Assembly (NCBI RefSeq): GCF_036323735.1 | Contig: NC_086031.1 | Location: forward strand, 49,112,225-49,176,224 | Length of the DNA: 64,000 nt | DNA from: Rattus norvegicus | Lineage: Eukaryota; Chordata; Mammalia; Rodentia; Muridae | Reading direction: 5' to 3' | Part shown: piece by piece, positions 11,388-22,680 of the stretch | Layout: every line of letters begins with the position of its first letter | Position numbering within the stretch: position 1 is the first letter of the stretch | The notes under the pieces: model-generated | Database searches by the model: none | What the model was told of the DNA's origin: nothing | What the model saw: only the letters and a program-made list of their open reading frames with translations | Program-made: the position numbers and the translations under genes

Positions 11388-12356
11388 GTAAGTACTTTAA
11401 GTGGGTACAGACATCCCAGGACCCTGGGGTGGGAGGGGGTCTCCAAAGATGGGGTGAAGAAGCATGAGTTTGGGGCTCCCATGCCTGGCCAGGGCATGAG
11501 AAGTGACATCTGGTGTCCCTGTGGCTGGAGGGCAAAGAAGCCACACAGAGTGCCAGCAGAGGAGAGGCTAAAGGCCCCTTCCTGTTGTGGGCAAGTACTG
11601 TCCCAGCCACACCTGCACCGGCCCACACTGTTCCCAAACCTCTGTCCCTGTGGGTTAGCAGCTCTAACCCCACCACCATAGCACCCACGACCTAGCTCTG
11701 AGAGACAGGGACTGCCCCAAAGGTGATGCTCTCATCACCTCTATGGTCCCTCTCCCCTGCACCCCGAGCTGTAGCCTCACCATGCGCTGTCGCGCTCTAG
11801 GGCTTAGTGAGGCCATTTCCTGTGACGGTTACAGAGGCGGGAGAGTGGGGGATGGGAAGGAGGAGGGAGGAAGCACCCCTGGCCTACTGCCCTGGACAGA
11901 GACCCCATGAGCCACAACTGATCTTGGAGCGGAACTGGTAACTGTTAGAAGACCCTCCCAGAAGTGCATCGTGCCTGGATCCCCAACTGGCTCCAATTCT
12001 ACTTGAGGCCTCAGTTTCTCGTTATAGAGAAGTCTATAGCTGGCTAGACTCAGAGAGCTGCCTTCCTTCTCTGTGGTTAGCAGGCTGCTGGTCTCATGTG
12101 GACCCCAGCTTAGAGCCCTGTGGTCTTGGGTATCCTCTCTCTTCCTTCTTCCGGATTCTTCCCTGTCTTCCCCCATACCTGTGCTCTCTCTATATCTTCC
12201 TCCTAGTCTAACCTCAAATTGTCCTCTGTCCTGCGTCCCAACAAAGAGCTGCTGTACTTGTGGGATAAAAGTTAGGCCACTTGCTTGAGGGGATGGCTGG
12301 CCTCCGCTTAGAAGCCTTCTTCTAGCTAGTGAGGCCTGTGGGACCTTGTCTTTCAG

Positions 12357-12530
12357 GCAGGCCTCATGGCTGAGTGAGCCTCCCTTGGGCCCAGCAACCT
12401 ACCCCAGCATGGTCCAGGCCTGTGAGGGGCGCTCCAGAGCACAGCTGCCGACCTTGTCTTTGGGGGCAGACATGACTCAGCCTCCACCCGCCAAAGCTCC
12501 AGCCAAGAAGCATGTGCGGCTGCAGGAGAG
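12357..12530 (+). CDS. Ptpn7: Ptpn7 exon with start codon and first half of the kinase-interaction motif
   Basis: The acceptor is TTTCAG and the donor GAGAG|GTGAGA. The leader is 12357-12408, coding starts at 12409. It encodes residues 1-40 plus two bases of Arg41, so the intron cuts through the MAPK docking motif. A three-codon upstream ORF (ATG GCT GAG TGA, 12366-12377) precedes the start. Confidence 0.9.
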
Positions 12531-15500
12531 GTGAGATCTTTCACAGAGAGGGTCTTCCTAGGCCTGGGTTGCCTTCCCTTCCCTTCCCTTCCTTCCTTTC
12601 CAGTTCTAACAACAGAATCCACAAGGCCTGGAAAAACAAAAACAAACCAAACCAGACCTAAGGAATGCTCATTCGAACGTTGCTTGCCCATTCTTTGTGT
12701 GTCTGAGGCACTAAGTTTCACGTCATCCCTGGGTCTGCTCCCTAAGGTTCACATTGTGATCTCTGGGACACATCTAGGGGCCTTTGTGGAGTTGGGCGTG
12801 TGTTGGAGCCTCTGTGCTGGCTTGCAAGTAGGAGAGAGAGACAGCAGGAAGGAGGAAGAGGGCTGCAGGCCGCTCTACTCTTATCTGATAAGGGAAAAGG
12901 GGAACGTAGTAGGGGCCTGACCCTTGAGTGCCCTGGGCCTCTAGGTCAAGAGAAAGACCAAGTGAATCCACCTCAGACAAACTCCATGAGGAGCTTGCAA
13001 GCAGAGCAAATGCTACGGGATGTTCACTGGGTTGGCTGTGCTTGCAGAAGGGGCTCCAGTGTGGCTCTGATGCTGGATGTGCGGTCACTGGGCACTGTCG
13101 AGCCCATCTGCTCAGTGAACACACCCCGTGAAGTCACCCTGCACTTCCTGCGCACAGCCGGGCACCCCCTTACACGCTGGACTCTACAGCACCAGCCTCC
13201 CAGCCCCAAGCAGCTAGAAGAGGAATTCTTGGTAAGAATTTGGGGTCCTCTCCATATCACTTTACGCTTCCATATCAGACCATGCTGGGTTCCTTGGGCC
13301 TCTCTTCTCCTTGGGGTCCTTGGGGAAGAATTCCGGGGCTCAGGAGAGAAGGTTGTCCCCATCTTGGCCCTTCCTCTCTGTGTGCAGAGGGTGGAATGGG
13401 AGAAAAGGAGGCTGGAAAGGGGAACCAGAGATTAACTCATTTATCCCCCCACCATCAGAAGATCCCCTCAAACTTTGTCAACCCTGAAGACCTGGATATC
13501 CCTGGCCATGCCTCCAAAGACCGATACAAGACCATCTTGCCAAGTAAGGAGCACAAGGGAGGATGAGGGGGACAGTGTCCCTGGGAGTGAAGAACCTTGG
13601 GGGCTGGAGAGATGGCTCAGGGGTTAAGAGCACTGACTGCTCTTCCAGAGGTCCTGAGTTCAATTCCCAGCAACCACATGGTGGCTCACGACCATCTGTA
13701 ATGGGATCCGATGCCCTCTTCTGGTGTGTCTGAAGACAGCTACAGTGTGTTCATATAAATAAAAATAATAAATCTTCTTTTTAAAAAAGTTATACACCTT
13801 GAAGCCAGGCATAGTGGTATATGCCTATAATAACTCTAACACTTAGAGGTTGGAGTAGAGGATCAGGAATTCCAGGCCAGTTTCAGCTACATAGCAAGTT
13901 CTGGGCCAGCTTGGTTTATAGGAAGCCTTGACAAAACAAAACAAAACAAGCACTGATTAAAAACCACCTCTCCAAAGCCAAGGAAGAACAATGCTTGAGA
14001 CACTGTCTTTCAACAGAGAAATACTAATACCACACCCTGGCACCTCGGAGATAGACATCTGTTGCCCAGTTGCAAGATAGCGTTTGCAGAAGCTTACTGT
14101 GGCTGCACACCCGTGTGGTGTGAACTCACACAGACAGACCCGGGCCTAGCACCTCCAACTTTTCCTAGGCAGGCTTGAGACCTGGAGCCTAGTCCAGTGG
14201 CTTCCAGAACTGTGGTCTGAATTCAGCCCAGCACATGGGTCCTACCCTGTGCTGAGACTCCAGGCTCACTGCCTGCTGGAATAGACCAGGTTCTGTGAGC
14301 ACTTGTCAATGTGAGTTTGATAGCCTTTGGCCTTGGCCTAATTCTAGCAAGCTCTTACAGCCATCAAAGAGGGGGAGCCAGACTCTTCATCCCCCATCCG
14401 GTTTGATTGGGGAAGGACCCACACCTTTGGAGAGCCAGGCCAATATCCCTTGTGGTTGAGCGATAGCTTAGACAATGTATTCATCTAACGCTTGTATTCG
14501 TAATCAGAAAGACATTTTTCCTTTGCAGAATCTCTTCCCCTTCCTATCAGTTCTGTCCTATTTTATACCCTCGCTGATCTCAAGGCCAAAGCATGATAAT
14601 CTGCCGGTCAGTGTCTGCAGCTCTATGCTGCTGCACACCAACATCACTAGTCCATCTTTCCACTTCGATTACATCACTTTCCAGCTCAAAAACATCGTGG
14701 CTCCCTGTTGTCATGGCATAGTGTATTTTATTGCACACAGCTATTATGTTACCTGTCTGTAAAATAATACGGTTGAATATCTGCTGTCCACAAAGTACTG
14801 ACTACAGAGTGAGGACACGCTCCCCCTCTGACTCTGTTACAATCTACACTCATTGGTCGCCTTCTGACCTTTCACCTTTATTGATCTTCACTTCCTAGAT
14901 CCCCAGAGCCGTGTCTGTCTTGGCCGGGCACACAGCCAGGAGGACAGCGACTACATCAATGCCAATTACATCCGGGTGAGTGGCTGGCTGCTGCAGCTGG
15001 GCGGACTGCTTTAAACACGAAAATACCACACGAGACCCTCTGTGATCCATCTGTGACTGGGCTACAGGGCCCGTACTTCCTTCCTTGCTCCAACTCCCCC
15101 CTTTCTGCTGTAGATCTCTCTCTGCTAGACTTGGGGAGCGGGAAAAGAGACACATACTGAGCGATCCTCAAGATATCGGTCTAGAAAAGATGTCAAAATT
15201 TCCAAACCACCTTAACCTACCCTGTTACCCTATTCTTGACAACCCTCTAAACTTGGCAGTAAGTTGACCTTAAGACTGAGCCTAGTCACTGGTTTCTTAA
15301 AGACTAATGGCTTCTACAGGCTGCACAAAGCCAGCTCAAGTGGGAATTTCTCCATCTCCTATTACCTCCTCTCCCACACTCGTTCTCTGCCCCCACACCC
15401 GACCCCTACAAATACTGCCTCCTTTGTGGAGACTGATTGATGTCCAGTTAATAGCGACCTCAAAGCAAGGCAGACCATGCTATCCCAACTTCTTACCGTG

Positions 15501-16974
15501 TTTGGTGGGTGGATGTAAAACCAGTGCCCCCTTGTGGCCAAATGTGGTAGGACAGTAGTCTGGGTGCTGAGGAGGAAAGTCAGACAGAAAGTATAATAGA
15601 TAGGCAGTCCTCTGTTTGCCAGCGGGGTCCAGACAAACAGTGAGATGCATGGATGATAGAAGGATGATGGAAGCAAAGGATGATGGGATGGAGGGGGAGG
15701 GGAACAGATTAGGTAGAGTACGCTGGATTCTGGTGCCAAATGTGTGCAAGTAATTCGTGAAATGTGAAACGTTCATTTACAAATATTGAGGACCGTCCTA
15801 TCTTGCCCTAGAAGAAAGCAGCAGAAGATGGGAACAAACGTGCACACGGTGCCTGCTGTGTGAGAGACTGCCAATATATTTTATTGATTTTAATTGACAC
15901 TGTGTTATATAATTACTAGGTACCGTCTACTGCTTAGGGAAACTGGGTCAAGAATGTGCCTCTGACCACTTAGCTAGGAAACAGAAGGGCAGGAATTTGA
16001 ACTCAGGTGTTCCCTCATCGTGGGTCCCAAGTCCTCCTCCAGCGTGCGGCTTCCGATGTGTGTGTCTGTAGATGAGTGTATGTAAGTGTTTACACTCACT
16101 GGCTTTAGCCTGACCCCAGCCCCTGTGGACTCACAGCATCTTTGTCCTCCTGTGCCTTGGCTCCCCAGGGCTATGATGGAAAGGAGAAGGTCTACATTGC
16201 TACCCAGGGCCCCATGCCCAACACTGTAGCAGACTTCTGGGAGATGGTGTGGCAGGAAGATGTATCCCTCATTGTCATGCTCACCCAGCTCCGAGAGGGC
16301 AAGGAGGTAAGAGGTAGGGTCATCTGGAAAGGGTCTCTACCCTACCCTGCCACAGCACCCGCACTCAGCAGACAAGAGGCCTCAATGGCAGCCCTGACAG
16401 GCCCTATGCTGTACCTTTCAGGAACATACCCCATGGAAGCTGTGGGCGGGGTGACTATCCAATTGAGGCTTGGGAGAGCTAGGCTCTGGTCACTGACCTG
16501 GGTCATGGGCTAAGATATGAGGACAGGATACTAGGCCTCTCTGCTGCCCCAGCCCTGCGCCACTGATGGGCCCTCCCACTCTGACTCCCAGCTCCCTCCC
16601 TTCTAGAAATGTGTACACTACTGGCCCACAGAAGAGGAAGCCTATGGGCCCTTCCAGATCCGCATCCAGGGCATGAAAGAGCACCCAGAATATACTGTGA
16701 GGCACCTCACCATTCAGGTATCTCCCACAGACACTGGGACAGACCAATGGGAGGTCTGGGCCACCCTAGCATCTCTGAAAGGCAGGCTCCACCTTTCCTA
16801 AATTTACTAAATTCACCAAGTTTACTAATTTAAACCTTGATCTCACATTTAAATGATGTTACGTTTTAAAGAGAGAGAGAGAATAGGTTGGGGATTTAGC
16901 TCAGTGGTAGAGCGTTTGCCTAGCAAGTGCAAGACCCTGGGTTCGGTCCCCAGATCCGAAAAAAAGGAAAAAGG

Positions 16975-17005
<31 letters not shown>

Positions 17006-19713
17006 GAAAAAAGAAAAAAAAACTGGGCATGGTGGTACACGCCTTTAATCCCAGCACTTTCGAGGCAGAAGACAGGTGGATCCCTGAGCTTGAGGACTGC
17101 CTGGTCTACAGAGTGAGTCCCAGGACAGCTAGGGATACACAGAGAAACCTTGTCTCTGAAAAACTAAAAAGAAACTAGAGGGGGTGGGGGATGAGGGGGG
17201 GGGAGTGGGAGAGAGAACAAGAATGAGAGTGAGAGGGGCTGGGGATTTAGCTCAGTGGTAGAGCGCTTACCTAGGAAGCGCAAGGCCCTGGGTTCAGTCC
17301 CCAGCTCCGAAAAAAAGAACCAAAAAAAAAAAAAAAAAAAAAAGAATGAGAGTGAGAGAGAACAAGAATGAGAATGAGAGAGAAAGGTACAACCCTCAGG
17401 GACACCTCTAATTAAATAGGGATGCACCAGCTAACAAAATAGGGACCATTGGAAGCATGTTCTCCCCATGCTAGATATCTAGGCCCCAGGAGACTAGAGA
17501 GACCCAGGAGAATGCTGGAATGGTAAGGAGAGGTCAAAGAGATGTGCCAGTACACGGGGATGTACTTTAAAAATGCTTTTGAGGGGACAGAGAGGGCTCA
17601 GTGGATAAAGACTCTTGCTGCCAAGTCTGATGACCTGAGTTCGATCCCGGAACCCACGTGATGGGAGAAGGGAACTGACTGGAACAACATAGCAAGATTC
17701 CTATCTAGAGAGGAGGAAGAGAGGACATGAGGAAGGAGGAAGGGTTATCTGTTAAGGTGCACATTCTTATACTTCCAAATGATTTCTTTATCAGTTTGCT
17801 GTTCCTCAAGCATCCTGGGAGGCAGACAAAAAGATATCACTGTGCCCACTTCCTGGGGAAGAAAAGGAGATTAATGCACTTATCCACAGTCCCGAGATAG
17901 ATAGATAGAGGCACGCCAAGACTTGAGCCTAGGTGAAGCCGAACAGCAAAGTAGCCAGGAGAATCACCCCTGCCTGCTCTGTGCCGATCGGATTGATAGA
18001 TCGATCACCAGCACCCACACCCTCATCCTGCTTCTCGGGCCTTATTCTCCTGTTTTCTCATACCCCAGCACCAACAGGAATGCCGGTCAGTGAAACACAT
18101 CCTCTTCTCAGCCTGGCCAGACCACCAGACGCCAGAATCAGCCGGGCCCCTGCTGCGCCTGGTGGCTGAGGTGGAGACCCCAGAGACAGCTGCCAACTCC
18201 GGGCCTATAGTGGTCCACTGCAGGTACGGCCTTCCCTAGTCCCAGCCCAGATCCAGTATTTCCCCGCCCTCTAAGTCTCTGGTATCTAACTAACACCACA
18301 CCAGATAGAGCCCTGGCTTGTAGGAAGTTTCCATCAGGTAAAGATGAGATACACGTGACCTCCATTGTTGGGGAGCCCATTTACCACTAGATAACGTTTC
18401 TGTTTGCTTGGGGTCTTTTAGTGTTTGGGTTTGTTTTTGGTTTTTGCTGGATGTGTTATGTTGTATGTTTTTTGTTTTCTTTTGTTGAGGCAGGTTCCCT
18501 CTTTGTACCCAAAGTTAACATCAAACTCACGGTAGTCCTCCGGCCTCAGCTTCTCAGTCTGGGCATGAACTATAATGGATTTATTGAAAACTATTATTAC
18601 TATCATCAGGCACAATGTTAAATACTAAGAAGATAACTGTGAACAAAACAGTTTAGTTTCTTCCCTGGCAAGTTAATAGGCTGGTCAGAAGGGCAGCAGA
18701 TTAAACAATTAAACAGGCTACAATGTGATGAAAGCGGGACGGAGTCATACAGAAGCCACAGAGTCAGGTTACCTAATACCCGAGGGGGAATAAGCCAAGG
18801 AATGGGGGGGGGGAAGGAAAACATTTGCCATATCTGCTCGGGGAAATAACTTTAAAATAAACAAACAAAAAAGCTTCACTGCCGGGAGGGTCAGAGGTTA
18901 GCCTGGAGCTTGTGTGGGGGTGGAGCTTTAGGTGGGTGGAGTTTATACGTGGGTGGAGCTTTGGTGGGTGGAGCTTTGGTGTGTGAAGCTTGTTCGGGGT
19001 TCTTTTAAGTGTGGACAGGGATGGGAAACAGTCTGAAAGGCCGCTAAGGGCTTCATGAGGGGAACTTGTAGGATTGGCTAAGACACTTAGATTTGCCATT
19101 TTGTTTTGGGTTTTGTTGATACAGGAACTGAATCCAATACCCCAGATTTACCGTTTAAAAGTAATGCCTGGGGCTGGGCACAGTGGCATATTTCTGTATT
19201 CCCGCACCTGGGAGGTAGAGACAGGAGTATCCGGAGGGAAGAGAGAAAGATGATCCAGAGAAGAGGATATTATATCGGGATGGAGGCTCTAGAGCACATG
19301 TGGAAGCTGAGGTGGAGCTGAAAGGAGGCTGTGGTCAGAGAAGGAGAGCTCAGGGGGGGCGCCAGTACACTGACAGATGCTGTAAACAGACGTGATCACC
19401 ATAATGTGCACTGGACTAGTGGGTGCCAGTGCACCCTGGAGCTGAGCACACTCACGGCCAAAGCAGTAAGATTGCTAGTCTAAGGTCAGTCTGGGCTGCA
19501 TGGCTACACCTTGTTATCAAAAAGGAAAGAAAAGTCAGTGGTCACCAAGATGCCCCCACGAGTAAAAGCACCGGCAGCCAAGCTTGGCGGTCTGAGTTCA
19601 ATCTCTGGGCTCTACATCGTTTAAGCACAGAACTGACTCAGAAGAGGTCTCTACTGACCTTCATACAGGTACGGGGATGCATGTACATACGTGAGTGCGT
19701 GCATGCGCACCGG

Positions 19714-19769
<56 letters not shown>

Positions 19770-20114
19770 GCAGAGGCAGGCAGATCTCTGTGAGTTTGAG
19801 GCTAGCCTGGTTCACCCAGTAAGTCCAGGGCCAGCAGGGGTACATAGAGAGAATCTGTCTCAAACAAAGACTTGAAATGGTGGCACCCTTTTGTAACTCT
19901 TACTGCCTTGGACAGCCAGGACTGGAGGCTGAAACAGGAGGATTACAGTGAGTTTAGGCTATATAGTAAGTTTCAGGCCTCCCTGAGCTATAGAGTGAAA
20001 CTATCTAAAAAAATGTATATATATATATTTTATATATATATATTTATATATATAATTTATATATATTATATATATATTTATATATGTATATATATAAAAG
20101 AAAAGAGAAAGAAA

Positions 20115-20162
<48 letters not shown>

Positions 20163-21389
20163 TAAAATCTGGGCATGGGAGGTCAAAGGATCAGAGTTCA
20201 AGGCCAGACTGGACTAGCAAGTTCCAGGCTAGCTGTGCCCAAGAGCACCTATCTAAAACCTTTTTTTAAAATTTAATTTGTAAAGTCTTTAGGGCCAGTC
20301 ATAGTGCTTCATGCCTTTAATCCCAGCACTTGGGAGGCAGAGGCAGGTGGATCTCTGAGTTCAAGGCCAACTTGATCTACATAGTGAGTTCCAAGACAGT
20401 CAGAATTACATAGTGAAATCTCAAAAATAACAAAACAAAACAAAAAACCCATTTTACTTAATTTAATGGTGAGCTGGGCTAGGCGGAGTGTGAGACTAAC
20501 AAGGGCTTACAAACTTCTCCTGGACAAGCTATTTTCTGCCTCAGGGGTGCCAGGGATACTAGAATTGGAGATGTGAGAGTTCCACCTCACAAATAGAGCA
20601 CTTTAATACTGTTTCTTCTTTCATCACTGGAAGCCTAGCCCCAGCCTGCCATGTTCACCTGCCTCTCCCATTCCCTGCTCTCCTGTGACCTCCCTATCCT
20701 CTCTCTGGTTACTTCCAGCGCAGGGATCGGTCGGACAGGCTGCTTCATCGCCACCCGAATCGGCTGCCAGCAGCTGAAGGCCCGAGGGGAGGTGGACATT
20801 CTGGGCATTGTGTGCCAACTTCGCCTAGACAGGTGGGTCCGTGGGAAGCAGGTGCGGTCACATTCACGGGCAAGGCATTGGTGGTTCCGGGGTACTGTGT
20901 ACATCACCTGCAGGTCCTCCTAGAAGAAAGCAAGAAACTTGTTTTATTAAAAAGAACTTTCTATTTTGTCAATAACAAAGCCCACATGAAGGATGGTCTG
21001 AAATGTTGGCTTGTGGGCCTGGAATTAAATATGTCACCCCCTAAATTTTCCCTCAACCTCTCCTGGCCCCCAATTCTCTACTCAGGAGAAAGCTAGGGAA
21101 CAAGTTAAGTCAAGGAAAGTATGGTGCTACATGTCTGTAATCCCAGCACTCAGGAGGCTGAGGCAGGGGAATGTGAGGTCAAAGCCACCGAGTGCCCTGC
21201 TACTTGTTTAGCTCAAGGACAATTTGGCTACAGAGGGAGAACATGTTGATTTTTTTTTTTAAGATACAACTTGTTCTAGATACAAAGTAGCTATGAGCAA
21301 CTGTGGTATTCACTGGGCTTGAAGGCGGAGAAGCTAGTCCAGACTCTAGGGTGTATGCTACTAGCTGCTACCTTAATTCTGTAGCCCCC

Positions 21390-21433
<44 letters not shown>

Positions 21434-22026
21434 TTTTTTGAGTCAGAGCCTATATATTCCTGGCTATCCCGGAGCTCATGGTGTAGCCTAGCCTGACCTC
21501 GAACTCGAGGTCTGCCTGACTCTACTTCCTGAGTGCTAAGATTAAAGGCGTGCACTACTATTTGTGGCAATGTAGAGAGGTAATGTCTATTTCCCCGACT
21601 GGAAGAAGAAATGGGTTCGCTTCTTGAGTGTTTTAGAAATGGGACCTGCTCTACACACATGGGGCTAACTTTTTAATTTTAAGATTATTGACAAATGGAA
21701 AAGTGGAGCATGGGTCTGCTTTTGCTCAAGAGCTGGCTGGATAAGAGACTACCAAGAGTCAAGAGGGGGCAGTACCTGCTGGATTTCCCCATCCCCCCCC
21801 CCCCCCCCCGCCGCCCCTGAGGCTGTCCTGGCAGAGGGCAGTAACCGGAAGTAGGAACAGTGGGAGGGGCTACCGCACCGTAGCACAGGGCGGTGTTCTT
21901 GACTCTTCTGCACCCTGTATCTCTGCTTACAGAGGAGGCATGATCCAGACGGCGGAGCAGTACCAGTTCCTACACCACACTTTGGCCCTGTATGCAGCCC
22001 AGCTGCCCCCGGAGACCGACCCCTGA
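12409..22026 (+). CDS. Ptpn7: Ptpn7 (HePTP/LC-PTP), cytosolic tyrosine phosphatase acting on MAP kinases
   Basis: Nine coding exons: 12409-12530, 13048-13231, 13459-13543, 14899-14975, 16169-16306, 16607-16717, 18069-18223, 20719-20832 and 21933-22026. They join in frame to 359 residues, the family's usual length. The start ATG has A at -3 and G at +4. A second in-frame Met at residue 22 matches the shorter form known in human. The kinase-interaction motif lies at about residues 36-51 (VRLQERRGSSVALMLD). Its Ser44 corresponds to the PKA site Ser23 of the short numbering, which controls ERK/p38 docking. The phosphatase domain has the WPD loop (W255-P256-D257), the signature HCSAGIGRTG (289-298, nucleophile Cys290) and a Q-loop QTAEQYQF. 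The known role is dephosphorylation of the activation-loop tyrosine of ERK1/2 and p38 in haematopoietic cells. All catalytic residues are present and no frame damage was seen. Confidence 0.97.
13048..13231 (+). CDS. Ptpn7: Ptpn7 coding exon 2
   Basis: Encodes RRGSSVALMLDVRSLG through QLEEEFL. It carries the second half of the docking motif, including Ser44, and the region leading to the catalytic domain. Acceptor CTTGCAG, donor TTG|GTAAGA. Confidence 0.95.
13459..13543 (+). CDS. Ptpn7: Ptpn7 coding exon 3
   Basis: Encodes KIPSNFVNPEDLDIPGHASK to DRYKTILP. This is the start of the phosphatase domain, with the conserved KDRYK segment. Donor CCAA|GTAAGG, phase 1. Confidence 0.95.
13599..13788 (+). 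repeat. B2 SINE in Ptpn7 intron
   Basis: Full-length rodent B2 body starting GGGGCTGGAGAGATGGCTCAG, with the tRNA-like A/B boxes, the CCCTCTTCTGGTGTGTCTGA segment and an AATAAA-rich tail. It lies between coding exons 3 and 4. Confidence 0.95.
13802..13950 (+). repeat. Diverged B1-like SINE
   Basis: Reads like a B1 monomer (GCCAGGCATAGTGGTATATG, then CAGCTACATAGCAAG) but is strongly diverged, with an AAAAC-repeat tail. Confidence 0.7.
13951..14898. other. Ptpn7 intron 4 remainder, no feature recognised
   Basis: Unique-looking intronic DNA before the exon at 14899. I see no exon-like frame or clear repeat. Confidence 0.5.
14899..14975 (+). CDS. Ptpn7: Ptpn7 coding exon 4
   Basis: Encodes NPQSRVCLGRAHSQEDSDYI to NANYIR, containing the DYINANY motif shared by classical tyrosine phosphatases. 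Acceptor TTCCTAG, donor CGG|GTGAGT. Confidence 0.95.
15900..16025 (+). repeat. Probable MIR remnant in Ptpn7 intron 5
   Basis: GGGAAACTGGG, then CTTAGCTAGGAAACAGAAGG and GAATTTGAACTCAGG follow the order of the MIR consensus, with many changes. Confidence 0.5.
16169..16306 (+). CDS. Ptpn7: Ptpn7 coding exon 5
   Basis: 46 codons from GYDGKEKVYIATQGPMPNT to LREGKE. It holds the YIATQGP and DFWEMVW motifs of the phosphatase fold. Phase 0-0. Confidence 0.96.
16607..16717 (+). CDS. Ptpn7: Ptpn7 coding exon 6
   Basis: 37 codons from KCVHYWPTEEEAYGPFQ to RHLTIQ, with the conserved KCxxYWP motif. Phase 0-0, acceptor CTTCTAG, donor GTATCT. Confidence 0.96.
16886..16975 (+). repeat. ID SINE
   Basis: A diverged rat ID element: GGGGATTTAGCTCAGTGGTA, GGGTTCGGTCCCCAG, then an A-rich tail. 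It sits between GA-rich blocks in intron 6 of Ptpn7. Confidence 0.93.
17023..17165 (+). repeat. B1 SINE
   Basis: B1 body from CTGGGCATGGTGGTACACGC to the AGAGAAACCTTGTCTCTG end. Confidence 0.92.
17236..17341 (+). repeat. Young ID SINE with target-site duplication
   Basis: Near-consensus ID body ending CCGAAAAAAAGAACC plus poly(A). It is flanked by an identical 17-bp duplication, AAGAATGAGAGTGAGAG, at 17219-17235 and 17342-17358. Perfect duplication and low divergence mean a recent insertion. Confidence 0.95.
17800..17930 (+). repeat. Probable MIR remnant
   Basis: Pieces such as GGGGAAGAAAAGGAGATTAA, CTTATCCACAGTC and CTTGAGCCTAGG follow the MIR order but are weakly conserved. It lies just upstream of coding exon 7. 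Confidence 0.4.
18069..18223 (+). CDS. Ptpn7: Ptpn7 coding exon 7 (WPD loop and catalytic Cys)
   Basis: Encodes HQQECRSVKHILFSAWPDHQ through GPIVVHC, so it provides both Asp257 of the WPD loop and Cys290. The donor (TGCAG|GTACGG) splits the Ser codon of the HCSAGIGRTG signature. Confidence 0.96.
18901..18990 (+). repeat. GTGGGTGGAGCTTTG minisatellite in Ptpn7 intron 7
   Basis: About five imperfect 15-18-bp units containing GGGTGGAGCTTT occur in a row. Confidence 0.8.
19716..19766 (+). repeat. (TG)n microsatellite
   Basis: About 25 TG units, placed inside a diverged SINE-like segment of Ptpn7 intron 7. Confidence 0.95.
20011..20161 (+). repeat. Compound (TA)n-(GAAA)n microsatellite
   Basis: An AT-alternating block (about 20011-20097) runs directly into GAAA tetranucleotides (20098-20161). 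It probably grew from the tail of a SINE just upstream. Confidence 0.93.
20291..20447 (+). repeat. B1 SINE
   Basis: CATGCCTTTAATCCCAGCAC, GAGGCAGAGGCAGGTGGATC and an AAAAC-rich tail, in Ptpn7 intron 7. Confidence 0.92.
20719..20832 (+). CDS. Ptpn7: Ptpn7 coding exon 8 (P-loop Arg)
   Basis: Encodes SAGIGRTGCFIATRIGCQQ to CQLRLD plus two bases of an Arg codon, including Arg296 of the P-loop. Acceptor CTTCCAG, donor GTGGGT. The preceding intron is 2.5 kb and full of simple repeats. Confidence 0.95.
21111..21240 (+). repeat. Diverged B1-like SINE
   Basis: CATGTCTGTAATCCCAGCAC and GGAGGCTGAGGCAGGGGAAT mark a B1-like 5' half. The rest is diverged. Confidence 0.7.
21392..21567 (-). repeat. (CA)n plus reverse B1 SINE
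   Basis: CA repeats (21392-21431) followed by a minus-strand B1 ending in TGCTAAGATTAAAGGCGTGC. The CA tract sits where the A-rich tail of the reversed SINE would be. Confidence 0.85.
21933..22026 (+). CDS. Ptpn7: Ptpn7 last coding exon
   Basis: Encodes RGGMIQTAEQYQFLHHTLA to PPETDP and the stop at 22024-22026. The Q-loop Gln is in QTAEQYQF. The stop codon lies in the first unit of a CCCCTGA tandem repeat. Confidence 0.95.
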
Positions 22027-22054
22027 CCCCTGACCCCTGACCCCTGACCCCTGA
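22020..22054 (+). repeat. Five CCCCTGA units spanning the Ptpn7 stop codon
   Basis: Five perfect 7-bp units. The first supplies the final Pro and the TGA stop. Because the units are identical, loss or gain of units leaves the protein end unchanged. In the reading frame a second TGA follows 21 bases later. Confidence 0.9.
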
Positions 22055-22680
22055 CCCTCCACCAGCCCAGGGACCAACCTTCTCTCAGGTCAGGGACAGT
22101 GGGTCTGGGGAAGTGGGCTGTGCGCTCTGGCATGGCTTCTGCATAAGCACAGGAAAGGGAGCCTTGGAAGCAAGAATGTTTTACAGTCTCAGGAAACTGC
22201 CCCAGCAAGCAACAGGGGCCAGGCCGTAGGTCTTCGCCACAGACCATGACTCTGCCTTCTTCAGTGGCCCCCGGTGGACTCCAGGGGAGCTTCCCTAAGT
22301 GGCTCTGAACTTACAGATAGGAGCTGGTCCTTGAAATGGATTGAGAAAGCGGCTGAGGCACTGGCTTGTCTTTGTGCTTCCTGTGGGCTCCTTTCCTTGT
22401 CGGTGACACAGAGTCAGTCCTTTGCTGCCATTGTAGAAGCAGACAGAATGTTCCTGAAAGCCATTCCAGGTAGCCCTGCCGTTGGGGCTGCAGAGATGCT
22501 GATCGTAAGATCCTCTTCCGGTAAGGCCTTGCCCACACACAGGCCAGATGCAAGCGCAGGGAAAATCCCAGTCTGACCTTGGTCAAATCCTCTCTATTCT
22601 ACATAGACTGCTCCTCCCCATACACCGGGGGGTGCTGGATGACCCGCTCAGAAGAGAATAAAGGCCTTGGTTGGCCCCCC
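22027..22680 (+). other. Ptpn7: Ptpn7 3' untranslated region
   Basis: Runs from the stop to shortly past the AATAAA at 22657-22662, an expected length of about 650 bases. The exact cleavage site is not visible. Confidence 0.7.
22657..22662 (+). terminator. Ptpn7: Ptpn7 poly(A) signal AATAAA
   Basis: Canonical AATAAA about 630 bases after the stop codon, followed by GT-containing sequence. Confidence 0.75.

Noticed and set aside
16886..16960. tRNA-like A and B boxes in ID elements
   Set aside because: They are SINEs derived from tRNA-Ala/BC1, with A-rich tails and target duplications, not functional tRNA genes. The same applies to the other ID copies.
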